Position numbers and translations under genes: made by a program. Source: Chaunax sp. Z400 (lineage: Eukaryota; Chordata; Actinopteri; Lophiiformes; Chaunacidae). Taken from it: a stretch of DNA of 64,000 nt. The DNA is taken from contig CM075203.1 in the NCBI GenBank assembly GCA_037577475.1, positions 21,472,397 through 21,536,396 on the forward strand, given 5' to 3'. Under the pieces are notes generated by a model that worked only from the letters and a program-made list of their open reading frames with translations, ran no database searches and had not been told where the DNA came from. Below are positions 11,747 through 25,200 of the stretch, in pieces; the first letter of the stretch is position 1; every line of letters begins with the position of its first letter.

Positions 11747-14118
11747 AAGATACATAGTCTTGTGATGCACCTGGACACATCGTCAGTGACGTTACCTGGG
11801 GTCATTGGGTGTTTCGGGTCTTTCAACAATCAGACACCCTACCCCAGGTGACCCAGCCGGGGTTGATCAAGCCCCGACTTGTGTCCAGTTAGCTCTACCC
11901 CACCCACGGCTCTCCTCTCCTGATCCACAGCCACCGTGATGCAACTTCTGCTGCCTCGGTGGCCAACTTGACGGCCCTTCGCCTACTGGCCCCTGTGATG
12001 CCCAGCATGTTGTAGGCCCTGCAGAGGGACTGGCCTGCAAACCCACTGCAACCCACCTCAATGGGCTCACACCTCGCTCGCCACCCATTGCCTCGACACT
12101 CCTCCACCAGCTCAGAGTACTTTGCCCTCTTCCTCTCGTGGGCCTCCTCAATACGATCCTCCCAAGGAATGGTGAGCTCCAAGAGAATGATCTGCTTGGA
12201 AGCCTCCGAGATCAGCACCAAGTCTGGTTTTAGCGATGTTGTGGCAGCCGTTTCTGGGACTTCAGTTGTTTCCCCAGGTCAACTTTCAGCTCCCAGTCTT
12301 GTGCCGCTGCTAGCAGACCAGAGGAGGTGGTCCTGGCAGCTGATGGTGGCTTCTCCCCAGCCCTGACGAAAGTGATAGTCTTTCTCACTGGGCGGAGGCG
12401 CTTGCAGTGGCTAATCCCACTACAGATGGTGTCCGCTATGGCTTTCAGGACTTGGTCATGACGCCAGCGGTAGCGCCCCTCACCCAGGGCTTTCGGACAG
12501 CAGCTGAGGATATGCTTCAGGGTCCCTCTCCTCAGACAGGGGGGCAAGCTGGAGAATCCACCTTTCCCCAGCAGAACAAGTTGGATGGGCTTGGTAGAAC
12601 GTCGTAGACAGCCTGGATTAAGAACTTTATTCGATGGGGCTCGGCTTTCCAAAGCTCAGCCCATGAGACTTTGCGCTCCACCGCTTGCTCCAATCTTGTC
12701 CATGCTCCCTGCTGCCACATTCCAACCATTCTGCTGGCTCGCTCTTCCTCGACTGATGCTCGCACCTCATCCTGGATCAGCGACCTCCTCTCCTTCCCCT
12801 GTGCCTTGTCGTAGCGTGGTGTTGTGCTGCTACCTAGGCCAGCCCTTCCACGCGTCACTGCACCCACCAGCACCCTGTGCCTTAGCCGCGACTCAGCAAC
12901 ATCCACGGCCGCTGATGCCCTCCACTTCCGTCCTGTCCTGACCTCGATGCCAGCCTGAGAGACCTTTGGGTCGGAGGACTCACGGTATTGCAGCACCTCC
13001 TTGGTACGGGTCACCTTGAATTCTTCATTCAGGCTGCTAATAGGGAGCTTTAGCATGTTGTTCTGCCCATACAGGGCGATGCTGCTCAGGCTCCGAGATA
13101 GTCCCAGCCACTTCCACAGGAACCTGCTGACCCTCCTCTCAAGCCCTCGACTGTGGAAATCGGGACCTCATAGACCAAGAGGGGCCAGAGTATCCGTGGG
13201 AGGATGCCATGTTGGTATATCCAGGCCTTAAACTTGCCAGGTAGGCCTGACTTGTCCACTGCAGCTAGCCAAGCTTCCAGCTCTTGGTTGGTTGCTCGGA
13301 TGGATGCCGTGTCTCTCAGGCTGCAGTCAAACACCTTTCCCAGGCTGGAACTTGCTGATGACCTTCCCTTTCTTCAGCACCAGGGATCTAGACTTCCCCG
13401 GCTTGAAGCTCATGCGAGCCCAGGTGATCAGCTCCTTGAGGCCCTACAGGATCCACCTGCTCCCTGGGACAGATGTAGTCGTCACAGTCAGGTCATCCAT
13501 AAAGGCCCTGATGGGCGGCTGTCTGACACCGGACTTGGTGAGGGGCCCTCTGCACTGAACTTCAGCAGACTTCACCAGCATATTCATGGCCAGCGCAAAA
13601 AGGATCACTGAAATAGTACATCCAGTGATGATTCTCTTCTCAAGCTGGTGCCACTCTAAGGTTGTAGACCCAGCAGAGACTCTTAGACTGAAGCTGTTGT
13701 AATAGTCCAAGATGAGGTCCCTGCACTTGCCTGGGATATGGTGCCGGTTCAGTGCCTCTTCAACCAGCTTGTGGGGTATGGAACCATAGGCGTTTGCCAG
13801 GTTGAGCCACAGCACTACCAGGTCCCCGTTGTTCTCCCGGGCTTCCCTGATCAACTGGGTGACCACGCCTGTGTGCTCCAGACACCCCGGTACCTTTGGG
13901 ATCCCTCCTTTCTGGACCGAGGTGTCGATGTAGGAGTTCCTCAGGAGGTAGTCTGTCAGGCGCCTGGACACAATGCTGAAGAATGTCTTCCCCTCAACAC
14001 TGAGCAGCGAGATGGTTCTGAACTGATCGATGTTCTTCGACTCTTCCTCCTTTGGAATCCACACCCCTTCCGCACACCTCCACTGGTGAGCTACCTTGCC
14101 CCTCCTCCATATCACCTT
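11741..14118 (-). mobile_element. Degraded non-LTR retrotransposon with C-terminal restriction-like endonuclease (R2/Hero-like)
   Basis: Read on the minus strand, five frames follow one another: 14128-13444, 13334-13086, 13056-12532, 12652-12230 and 12221-11895. The first contains reverse transcriptase: a SIPHKLVEEALNRH block and the catalytic RAFMDDLTV (FxDD). Next comes a thumb-like region. Then there is a CCHC-type knuckle (CPPxC...LKHILSCC, about 12530) followed by RYRWRHDQVLK. Last is KPDLVLI then LLELTIPWEDRIEEAHERKR, the PD...E pattern of a restriction-like endonuclease as in R2, NeSL and Hero elements. The 5' part is missing. At least four frameshifts make it dead. The T-rich left border (TTTTTT at about 11740) is the poly-A tail on the minus strand. 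The clade name is an inference. Confidence 0.85.
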
Positions 14119-14620
14119 CAAGAGCCAAATCACAACAAAAATTATATCAAGGCACTTTCCAAGAAGAGTAGGTCTAGAACGACTCTCTATTCTACAGAGA
14201 CCCAACAACCCTCCATGAGCAGCACTTGGCGACAGTGGAGACGAAAAACTGCCTTTTTAAAAAGACAGAAACCTCGAGCAGATCCGAGACTCATGGTGAA
14301 CGGACCTCTGCTTTGAACGGTTGGGGTGAGAGAGAGAGAGAGAGGGAGGGAGGGAGAGAGGGAGATAGATGGGGAGAGAGAGAGAAATGGGGAGGATAGA
14401 TGGAGAGAGAGAAGGAGTGGGACAGGGACACAGACATGTTCAACCACAGTAACAATAACAGCTGTTATAATAGAAAGATTCCAGTTTGTAGTATTTATAA
14501 TAACTACTACAATAACAACACTGATAATAATAATGATAATATTAATAATGATGATGATTTTGTCAGTGGTGCTGCTGGTGGAAGGAGCTGGATTGACTGG
14601 TTTTGGCCTTTTTCACTTAG
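14118..14620 (+). repeat. Right half of the split fish repeat, with GA-rich and AT-rich simple sequence
   Basis: It begins CCAAATCACAACAAAAATTA and TATCAAGGCACTTTCC, then at 14326-14420 a GAGAGA/GGGAGA tract, then ACAGGGACACAGACATGT and a run of AATAATAATGAT type at about 14520-14560. The same order of modules occurs at 45585-45835, so both the unique and the simple-sequence parts belong to one dispersed element. Confidence 0.75.
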
Positions 14621-15585
14621 TCCTTAATGGCCTGCTGCTTGCCTAATTTTCAGATTTCTGTGGTTGATCTACCCATAATGCCTCCTGGTGAGGCACAGAG
14701 GAAGCAGATGGTAAAAACGTCCTCTGTCCTGGTTAGGCTGATGGCTGAGGAGGGCGGTGTCAGGGGTTGTGGTGGTTGCTGTGGTGCTGGGCCTGTGAAA
14801 CAGAAAACACTTCATTAATCATTTTGCATGTGACTATAGAATGATGGCATTGTTGGTACATTATTTAATTTAAATACATATAAATAATGGAATAATATTC
14901 CAAAAAGGTTCATAAGATATACATACTGTATATATGCAAAGTTAACTTTAGCTTTTCAACACTTTCTGTAGTCTTAGTGAGGGGATCACTTATCTGCATT
15001 CAAAGAAAGGTGACCACAGCTCCCCAGCTGGTCCTCTGGTCTGATTGTTACGAATCCTCTGATACAGGCATTAAAGGCCTGGTTGTAAAAAACCAAAGAA
15101 AGGCAGCATGTTTGGTGTTCAAGAGGCTTACATGTTCCCATGATACCTGACAGCGATGCAGTCAGTAGCATTAGCTTCTCACAGACCTACCCATGGTGAC
15201 AAGGTCAAGAATGAGGGTTCTGACTAAGAGCGAGCCAACCTACCTACAGTACAAGGCCTCAGTGGCAGACCATAGAGAAAGTTACCTCAAACTCAATGGC
15301 TGTGAAGGAAGACAAAAGCATACAACAGATCTACCACCTCACAATGCATCAACTACAGGAAACATGTTGTCAACACATTCAACCTAAATATATTGCAACA
15401 ATCATGGATTCACAGAGGGGTGAAAGCTTGATTCAGTTGCTCAACTTTTCAACAAAGAAAAAAACGTAGTATTCACGACAATCATCAGCATTGTCGAGGA
15501 CGAGCTACTTTAAGGAATCAAAACTGTCTACAGGACAGGTGGCAAATTGTTAAATCATGTTTAAAACCCTTGTTAACCACACCCA
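14621..15585. other. No gene recognised
   Basis: Only short open frames (the longest about 64 codons) with no family signal. It separates the nested repeats from the first candidate 5' exon of the katnal2 locus. Confidence 0.4.
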
Positions 15586-15594
15586 GGGTTGCTG

Positions 15595-15702
15595 GACACA
15601 CCCAAAGGTTATATAACCCCGCCCTTTTGACCTCAGCTGTCTTTTCCCACCAAACACAGAACAGAGAACAAAGTCAGTGAGTTGGATACCGATAATAGAA
15701 GG
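15595..15702 (+). promoter_or_regulatory. Candidate promoter and non-coding first exon
   Basis: A TATA-like GGTTATATAACCCCGCCC is followed about 30 bases later by TGACCTCAGCTGTCTTTTCC, and then a purine-rich stretch ending in GATAATAGAAG before GTAAAC, a good donor. This is what a short 5' UTR exon looks like, and it lies on the same strand as the katnal2 remnant 1.8 kb downstream. The link to katnal2 is an inference; no coding first exon was found between them. Confidence 0.35.
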
Positions 15703-17504
15703 TAAACAACATTAATTTAATATTGGGGCCGTCTAAAACTGAAATCCTGTCTGCTATGAGACACAGTTTTATCAGCTCTGTCGTTGTCGTTACTCAGCAG
15801 GACTTTATTTTTCAGTCTTCATGCTACAAGTAGTGAGAGACGAGGACACTGAATGACATCTGGAGCTACGATAACTACACAAAAACACGTCCAACATCAC
15901 AAACCTGACAGACTAACAGTCTCTGATCTTTAGACTCATGATGGAACTTTCATAGCAATCCATGAAAATCGCCCATCAAGCTCAGGAGGCGGTGAGCGAC
16001 TAAACACTTTGTTTTTACGGGGAACTCTGGGCAGCTAACAACTTTTAGCCACCTAGCAGTGATACTTGGGACAAGTTGTTAGCTCTGCTATGGTCAAATT
16101 GACTACAGTAACGTTATATCGATCATAACATGTATCAAGGGATGGGCCATTATATTTCACACGCATGTTATGCAGCAAACATTAGCTAAACTGCCATAAT
16201 TACGTGTGTAGCAGTTAGCCATTGAGCTAATCAGGTTAGCTTTGTATGCATCCAGAGCCACAACTAATCAGCGTATGCTGGTTGCCTTAGATACACAGTC
16301 ATGTGATTGTAATTTATGGTGATCTGTCGCCATTTAGTGGCGCGTTTTTGTCTCCCGTCCTGGTGTATCACCAATAGAAGTCCATTAGCTTTCTATTTAT
16401 TAACCCATAAAAATACTTTTTGCTTTGAAAATGGATGTTTTACACCAGAATATAAATTGACAGACTATAATGAGAAGCACTCACTCATACAGTCCTTGTC
16501 TTTACAGTGTTTTCAGCTCTAATTGTTAATTATACAATTTGAAGAGCCCCTTAAAAACTTTGCAATACATTTTTGAAATTAAAGGCAGCTTTTTTGGATT
16601 GTTGTTTTCCCATTATGTCCATGAGCAGTTAATATACTGTATATACAAAGGCAGATGTTTAGAATAAAATCCATTTGGTTGTCAGCATTTTTCATGCACA
16701 ATCCTTGCTGCTGCTTTTAACGTTTGGCACATTCACAAGAAACCTTAAAAGGTTTGCTTTTGAGTCATTTTTCAGTGATTCACCAGTGTTTGGTTGAAAA
16801 TAGACAGGAGAGACATCGTCCTGACCTTTTACAGCTAAACCAATAATGGAAGAGGTGCTCAGGAGAACATGACATCTTGGAGTCGACCCTGTGCTGCTGA
16901 CAGAAGAGAAGAGGAGATGTATTTCTCAGAAAAACAATCAGCTAAACCTTGAGTTATTTTTTTATAAGAACACTTTCATAATGTTAACAGTAAACACTTA
17001 AACTTATGTGTCATTTAAAACGCATGGAGTTAATATTTCAAAATAAAAAAACGGTTATATGTGGAAATAACTACAAAAACACCATATTGATTACAACACA
17101 TTACTTTGATTCAACAAATACATACAATCCAAGTGCAGCACTTGTGTTTGACGTAGTGATGAGTGTCAGCACGTTGAGTTTGTTTGCTGCACACAGTCAT
17201 TTTTGAACAGGACAGCTAGCGATGACACATGAGATGTTGCAGGTTTCAGAATGTACAGTAGACCCACTCTTGGTTAGTGGAACTGTGGCAACTGAACAAA
17301 CACTAATGCAGTTTAAGCTGAAGATGGCAAGAGGAAAAAGAGTATCATGGAATACCTAGATTTATGGATTGGTTTACAATTACAGTACTATAATACTGAA
17401 GAGGTCTCTGGTAACAGCAATATGTGGACCAGATCAATGTATAATGGGTTTACAGTTAAAAGCCTACAGAAGACAGTGTGCGTCTGCCCTTGTCCGTTCA
17501 CCAG
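15703..17504. other. Intron-like or intergenic DNA upstream of the first katnal2 exon seen
   Basis: I looked here on the plus strand for the LisH-encoding start of KATNAL2 (normally with a basic TRRKNLL-like stretch) and did not find it. No other coding text was seen. Confidence 0.4.
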
Positions 17505-19647
17505 CTACGTGGCTGCAGCCGTGGCCTCGGATCAGGAGACTAACGGAGGTGTGAGGAGGTTGGAGGTTTGCGATAACGTCGATCTGGAGATGGTGCTGAT
17601 GGAGTACGAGAGCTATCGCTACGTCAAGGTCCAGAAATATCCCAAAGTCATCAGGAGAGCAGCAGAAGTAGGTCAGTGATGATTCCTGAGACACTGAGCA
17701 AAAGTCACATCTTATCTCCAGCTCAATGGAACACATTTGATGTTCACTTCTGAATTCATTCATATTTTCTTTTTTACATCAAGTTGAAAACAGGTGTAGA
17801 AAAAGTGGAGGACTGAAGAGGTGAGTCTCTCTATATCCATATTTCTGATTTCATGTGCCAGAAATAGTCTCATACTGCATGTACATGTGCTGACAATACA
17901 AAGATGATGATGATGATGAGTGAAATACACATAAAAATGTTATAAAATGTGTTTGATCCAACAACATAAACCAGTGATAGCGTGAGGAACTTCTTCCATT
18001 GATAGATGTCCTCTGTGTCTGTCTTTATCCCTCAGGAGTTCCTGTTCAGCTGTGAAGCCTCTCCCTAAAATGAACCAGTGCCAAACTCCAAAGTGTTTAA
18101 ACGGAGCCAACAGGACAGCCTCCAGCTCATGTGTACATGTATAACATTAAACAGACCAAGATCAGAATATTAAGAAAAGAAGCCCTCTGACATCCTGATA
18201 ACTATGTTTCATTTAGCAGGAGAACGGCTCATCTGTTCCTCCAGAGTTCTGTCTCAACGTTTCCTCCATCACAAATAGAACAGCTGAGGAAGCAGCCACC
18301 AACAGAAAGGTACGTAAGAAATCCTCTTATTTTGTTAGTGAAGGTGATGGTTATTTTTTGAAGGACACATTTTAACCTCATCCAGTGAATCTAATAAAAA
18401 AACAGCACATCCTACCATCCAAATGAGAATTTCCTCTCATCTGTGATGAATTATCTCCCTGTTTTCACATGTATTTCAATATTTTCATTCACTTAAATGA
18501 GTCTTTGCATATTTATGTTGAAGGATGTGACAGAATCTGTTTTTGTGTTTTGTTGTTATTTCTATGGATGAGTTCAGTCTGAAATCACTCATGGAAAAGA
18601 AACCGTTTCTACCTAATCCAGCACCTGTGTGTTTTGGATGATACACAGACAACAACATAGAATACACACACAAAGTGATATATATGTACACACCCTGTCA
18701 TTACAGGTTCAGACTCACTGCTGTAGGTGTCATGGCTCTTGTGCTGTGGGGGTGTTTGATGTGTGTTTTCCTTTAGCGGGTTGCCGTTCCCCTCCTCACT
18801 ACCTGTTATTGAGTTAGACCTGCAGCTGAGGCCACTTGGCCACTGGGGCATGACTTCCAAAGCCCTGATTAGCCTGTGGTGTGTCGACAGTGGGCTCGAT
18901 GGCAGCGTTCTTACTGTGTGTTTGAAGATTGTTTTTGTTAAATGACTAATATTTGTTATTTTATTAATAACCCTGTTATGTTTTTATCAGAAGTCTGTCT
19001 TTGTTTCCCTCCTTTGTGGACGTCCCAGTCACACAGATTGAACGTTCCTCCCCTCATCTCCTGGACTCTTCAGGGACGTCACTTTGTTCTTATTAAGGCT
19101 GTGTTCATGTCAGTGTGTAAAACTCTTGGTGTTTCTGTCTCAGTGCCAGATGACTGACGACAAAGGTTCAGTCCATGACGCTCTCAGAGGAGCTGGCAGT
19201 GACTCGGAGCACATGGTAATTACCCTCCACAGTTGATGTAAAAGTGTCATTTGTGGTTCAGTATTTCTTTAGACATCTGAATGACACAAAACACACAAGA
19301 AGTCAAACAATTGTAAAACTGCTCAAAGCATTTTCTGCTGTGTTGCAGGAACGACTGCTGAAGCCTCTCAGTGGCTTTTCTGGAATGAGCGGTGAGATGA
19401 GAGGACTGGCTGCAACTATCAACAGGGTACAACACACAAACAGACACACACATGTAAATACTATATTGACAAACAAGATGCTCACAAACAAACTGAACAT
19501 GTAGTTGAGCTGACTGAACAGAATGTGAACGTGTGATTTCTGTGATACCATATGTGTCCATAAGAGGGCAGTGAAGGGCTTTGTGAAGGAATCATCTGTT
19601 GTATTAATGAAGGTCCAGGTTCTGTTTCCCTTATCTGATGCTTCATT

Positions 19648-19680
19648 CTAAAGGACACCTATTTACACAAAGCTAATCGC
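19648..19680 (+). repeat. Short partial copy of the katnal2 DIYLH exon start
   Basis: The text TCTAAAGGACACCTATTTAC lies about 125 bases before the true exon start CCTAAAGGACATCTATTTGC at 19772-19790. The acceptor and first seven or so codons are echoed, then the similarity stops. It looks like a small local duplication. Confidence 0.5.
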
Positions 19681-21785
19681 ACTGGGAGATGTGTGTGTCT
19701 GTGTGTGTCTGCTTCGATCTCACATCTTCCTCATGCATCCTTCACTTTGCTCCTTTGTGTGTCTGTTCTCCCCTAAAGGACATCTATTTGCACAGCCCCA
19801 ATGTGCGGTGGGAGGACATCATCGGCCTGGAGGAGGCCAAGCGATGAGTCAAAGAGGCCGTCGTCTATCCCATCAAGGTGTGGCTGCTGCTTGGCCACAC
19901 TGATATTTCAGCTCCGGTCGCTCGTCTTCCATTCTGAATACGTCTCCTTTAAGGGGCTTAAAGACAAAGAGGGCGGGGTCAGACCAGTCTGTTAGGCTGA
20001 CATCAAAGCTGGGATAACATGGCAACACACACACTGATGGATAGACGAGGAGGAAGGAACACACATGCAGGCTATGCCATGTAGAATTTATACACGCAGC
20101 AATGTTGACACACGCAAATAAAAGCTGCTACATAAAAACAGTGCTAGAAGAAATACAGCCAGCTGAAATACAGGCACACCTCAATCATCATCACTCAGAC
20201 CTCTCATGATACCATGACAACAGATCAGCTGGTCTGCATCCTCTGACATTTACACACAGAGATGAGGACTGATGTGTCCATCCTGTATTCTGCTGTTTTA
20301 TTGAATAACACCGTACCTCCACCCTCCCAACCCCAACTTCTGTCTCCATTATTACGTGTTATTATTTAATCATAATGTTATTATATAAGCTCAGCTTGGT
20401 GATTGGACTCAGCTTTTGTTTGGTGGTATGTGGTTTTTGCAGCACCGACTCAATACACGGCTTTTTTTGTACACAGATCAGTTTCTGATTGGTCTGCAGA
20501 GAAAATAAAATATTCTCATTTTGAATTATGATGCTTTTATTTACTACAGGTTTGTTTGTGTTGTTGTAGTTCATGTTGGACTCATTCTGTCTTATTTGAC
20601 AGAACCCCAGGTGTTTCCAGGCCTCCTGTGTCCATGGAAGGGCCTGCTGCTTTATGGCCCCCCAGGTAAGATGTCCGCTGCCGTAACCTTTGTAAGGTTT
20701 GCTGATAAATAATGTCATCAGTGGCCTGGTTTAAAGAATTCTCCCTAACATCCACCTCTTGTGACCATCTGACTTGGACACACAGGTACAGGTAAGACCC
20801 TGCTGGCCAAGGCTGTGGCTACAGAGTGTAAGACGACCTTCTTCAACATCTCGGCCTCCAGCATCGTCAGCGAGTGGAGAGGAGACAGAGAAACTGGTCA
20901 GGGTGTGTTGTTCTTCAACGCACACAACTGATCAAACACAACACATGTTGTCTTTACATGTTACACACATTGCCCCCAGCATATTGAACATTGTGTTTTG
21001 GATGTGTGTACATTTGTTTGCAGGTTGTGTTTGAGCTGGCCAGATACCACGTCCCATCCACCATCTTCCTGGATGAGCTGGAGTCAGTGATGAGCCAGAG
21101 AGGAACCAGCATGGGCTGAGATGAACCACCAAGTGTGCTAAATGTTTTTATTTGTTTGTTTCCCCCAGCAATGCAGGTTATGGGTTCACTGCCATCAACA
21201 CCCAGAGTGTCTGCTCACCTAAAAAAACATCTGTCCTGCCAGTGTGTCCTCGAATCAGACATATAAATCTCTGTGGGACGTCCCTACATTGAAAATCCCA
21301 CCATTAGTATTTATTGTACAATTTTAGATCAGGAAATTAAAATCTTTGAATGATTAATTTGAATTAATTGTATGTTATTTTAACCATTTAAATAAGATAG
21401 TTTTGATCTAAAACTCAACAGAGAAGATAAGTGACATGATTTTAAACTGTAAAGTGTCTCTTTATTAAACTAAGGAAAACAAAGAACAGGACACTGTTCA
21501 AAATGTGACCCTGTAGTTACTATTTAGTGACATCACGACAAAGAGCATTGAAAGGATGATGTGGTGGTGAATGGAAATGGAACAGCAGGCAGATGTGTGT
21601 TTTCAGAGGAGAGCATGAGGGGAGCCGCAGGATGAAGACGGAGCTCCTGGTTCAGATCAGAGGACCTGGTGTTTGTGTCGGCTGCCTCCAACCTGCCTTG
21701 GTAACACTTGAAAAGAAACAAACAGCACTTATTCAGAAACCTCCATGGCCATCAGTTAATGATCTTTCCTAAAGATAATGAACTC

Positions 21786-21935
21786 AAGTGGTGGAAGAAG
21801 TATTCAGATCCTTTACTCGAGTACAAATACTTAAACCACACTGTGAAAGTACAAGTCCTACATTCAGAACTGTACTTAAGTAAATGTAACTTCAGTTCTG
21901 TACTTTTTCTATTAATGTTACAGCTGCATTAACCT
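21786..21935 (+). repeat. Dispersed fish repeat with GTACTT/TTAAGTA motifs (likely seed of the array)
   Basis: It begins AAGTGGTGGAAGAAGTATTC and CAGATCCTTTACTCGAGTAC and continues with AGTACAAGTCCTACATTCAG and TGTACTTAAGTAAATG. This wording is a well-known interspersed element of percomorph genomes. Its vocabulary (ACTCGAGTAC, GTACTTAAGT) reappears in the adjacent 49-bp array. Confidence 0.7.
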
Positions 21936-22244
21936 GTGTTGTTTATAATCAAGCTGATTTTAGCTGCTTCATATTCTGTTGTCTAGTTTAAAGTAGAGCA
22001 AAGCATCATATTCTAGAATCTAGATCATCGTCTTTCCAGACATTTTGTCTTTCTTTTCATCAGCTCTGAAAAACAGACCTAGTTTTTACTTTGTGGTGAT
22101 GGATTTTCCAGGAGGAAAATAATCATAATAATAATAATCATCATCATCTAGACAGGTAGGGTATATGAATAATATATAATAATATGTATATATTTATATA
22201 GTGGAGTTCCAGAATATTGAACTAAAGGAAGCTAAAAGTTGTAC

Positions 22245-25200
22245 TTAAGTGCCGTACTGGAGTACTTCTACTCAGATGTGAGTGGTAGACACTTTAAATG
22301 CAGTACTGGAGTACTTCTACTCAGATGTAAGTGGTAGACACTTTAAATGCAGTACTCGAGTACTTCTACTCAGATGTAAGTGGTAGACACTTTAAATGCA
22401 GTACTGGAGTACTTCTACTCAGATGTGAGTGGTAGACACTTTAAATGCAGTACTGGAGTACTTCTACTCAGATATAAGTGGTAGACACTTTAAATGCAGT
22501 ACTGGAGTACTTCTACTCAGATGTGAGTGGTAGACACTTTAAATGCAGTACTGGAGTACTTCTACTCAGATGTAAGTGGTAGACACTTTAAATGCAGTAC
22601 TCGAGTACTTCTACTCAGATGTAAGTGGTAGACACTTTAAATGCAGTACTGGAGTACTTCTACTCAGATGTGAGTGGTAGACACTTTAAATGCAGTACTG
22701 GAGTACTTCTACTCAGATGTGAGTGGTAGACACTTTAAATGCAGTACTGGAGTACTTCTACTCAGATGTAAGTGGTAGACACTTTAAATGCAGTACTGGA
22801 GTACTTCTACTCAGATGTAAGTGGTAGACACTTTAAATGCAGTACTGGAGTACTTCTACTCAGATGTGAGTGGTAGACACTTTAAATGCAGTACTGGAGT
22901 ACTTCTACTCAGATGTAAGTGGTAGACACTTTAAATGCAGTACTGGAGTACTTCTACTCAGATGTGAGTGGTAGACACTTTAAATGCAGTACTGGAGTAC
23001 TTCTACTCAGATGTGAGTGGTAGACACTTTAAATGCAGTACTGGAGTACTTCTACTCAGATGTAAGTGGTAGACACTTTAAATGCAGTACTGGAGTACTT
23101 CTACTCAGATGTGAGTGGTAGACACTTTAAATGCAGTACTCGAGTACTTCTACTCAGATGTAAGTGGTAGACACTTTAAATGCAGTACTCGAGTACTTCT
23201 ACTCAGATGTAAGTGGTAGACACTTTAAATGCAGTACTCGTGTAATTCTACTCAGATGTGAGTGGTAGACACTTTAAATGCAGTACTCGAGTACTTCTAC
23301 TCAGATGTAAGTGGTAGACACTTTAAATGCAGTACTGGAGTAATTCTACTCAGATGTAAGTGGTAGACACTTTAAATGCAGTACTCGAGTACTTCTACTC
23401 AGATGTAAGTGGTAGACACTTTAAATGCAGTACTGGAGTACTTCTACTCAGATGTAAGTGGTAGACACTTTAAATGCAGTACTGGAGTACTTCTACTCAG
23501 ATGTGAGTGGTAGACACTTTAAATGCAGTACTGGAGTACTTCTACTCAGATGTGAGTGGTAGACACTTTAAATGCAGTACTGGAGTACTTCTACTCAGAT
23601 GTGAGTGGTAGACACTTTAAATGCAGTACTGGAGTACTTCTACTCAGATGTAAGTGGTAGACACTTTAAATGCAGTACTGGAGTACTTCTACTCAGATGT
23701 AAGTAGTAGACACTTTAATTGAGTACTCGAGTACTTCTACTCAGATGTAAGTGGTAGACACTTTAAATGCAGTACTGGAGTACTTCTACTCAGATGTGAG
23801 TGGTAGACACTTTAAATGCAGTACTCGAGTACTTCTACTCAGATGTGAGTGGTAGACACTTTAAATGCAGTACTGGAGTACTTCTACTCAGATGTGAGTG
23901 GTAGACACTTTAAATGTAGTACTCGAGTACTTCTACTCAGATGTGAGTGGTAGACACTTTAAATGCAGTACTCGAGTACTTCTACTCAGATGTAAGTGGT
24001 AGACACTTTAAATGCAGTACTGGAGTACTTCTACTCAGATGTGAGTGGTAGACACTTTAAATGCAGTACTGGAGTACTTCTACTCAGATGTGAGTGGTAG
24101 ACACTTTAAATGCAGTACTGGAGTACTTCTACTCAGATGTGAGTGGTAGACACTTTAAATGTAGTACTGGAGTACTTCTACTCAGATGTAAGTGGTAGAC
24201 ACTTTAAATGCAGTACTCGAGTACTTCTACTCAGATGTGAGTGGTAGACACTTTAAATGCAGTACTCGAGTACTTCTACTCAGATGTGAGTGGTAGACAC
24301 TTTAAATGCAGTACTGGAGTACTTCTACTCAGATGTGAGTGGTAGACACTTTAAATGCAGTACTGGAGTACTTCTACTCAGATGTAAGTGGTAGACACTT
24401 TAAATGCAGTACTGGAGTACTTCTACTCAGATGTAAGTGGTAGACACTTTAAATGCAGTACTGGAGTACTTCTACTCAGATGTGAGTGGTAGACACTTTA
24501 AATGCAGTACTGGAGTACTTCTACTCAGATGTAAGTGGTAGACACTTTAAATGCAGTACTGGAGTACTTCTACTCAGATGTGAGTGGTAGACACTTTAAA
24601 TGCAGTACTGGAGTACTTCTACTCAGATGTGAGTGGTAGACACTTTAAATGCAGTACTGGAGTACTTCTACTCAGATGTAAGTGGTAGACACTTTAAATG
24701 CAGTACTGGAGTACTTCTACTCAGATGTGAGTGGTAGACACTTTAAATGCAGTACTCGAGTACTTCTACTCAGATGTAAGTGGTAGACACTTTAAATGCA
24801 GTACTCGAGTACTTCTACTCAGATGTAAGTGGTAGACACTTTAAATGCAGTACTCGTGTAATTCTACTCAGATGTGAGTGGTAGACACTTTAAATGCAGT
24901 ACTCGAGTACTTCTACTCAGATGTAAGTGGTAGACACTTTAAATGCAGTACTGGAGTAATTCTACTCAGATGTAAGTGGTAGACACTTTAAATGCAGTAC
25001 TCGAGTACTTCTACTCAGATGTAAGTGGTAGACACTTTAAATGCAGTACTGGAGTACTTCTACTCAGATGTAAGTGGTAGACACTTTAAATGCAGTACTG
25101 GAGTACTTCTACTCAGATGTGAGTGGTAGACACTTTAAATGCAGTACTGGAGTACTTCTACTCAGATGTGAGTGGTAGACACTTTAAATGCAGTACTGGA

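Noticed and set aside
12061..13611. Plus-strand frames of 76-135 codons between 12.0 and 13.6 kb
   Set aside because: They are shadows of the minus-strand retrotransposon protein, whose motifs are clear on the other strand.
20603..20603. Use of an alternative acceptor to rescue the one-base shift at the katnal2 exon
   Set aside because: No nearby AG restores the frame and the conserved tyrosine codon before PQVFPG; other lesions remain in any case.
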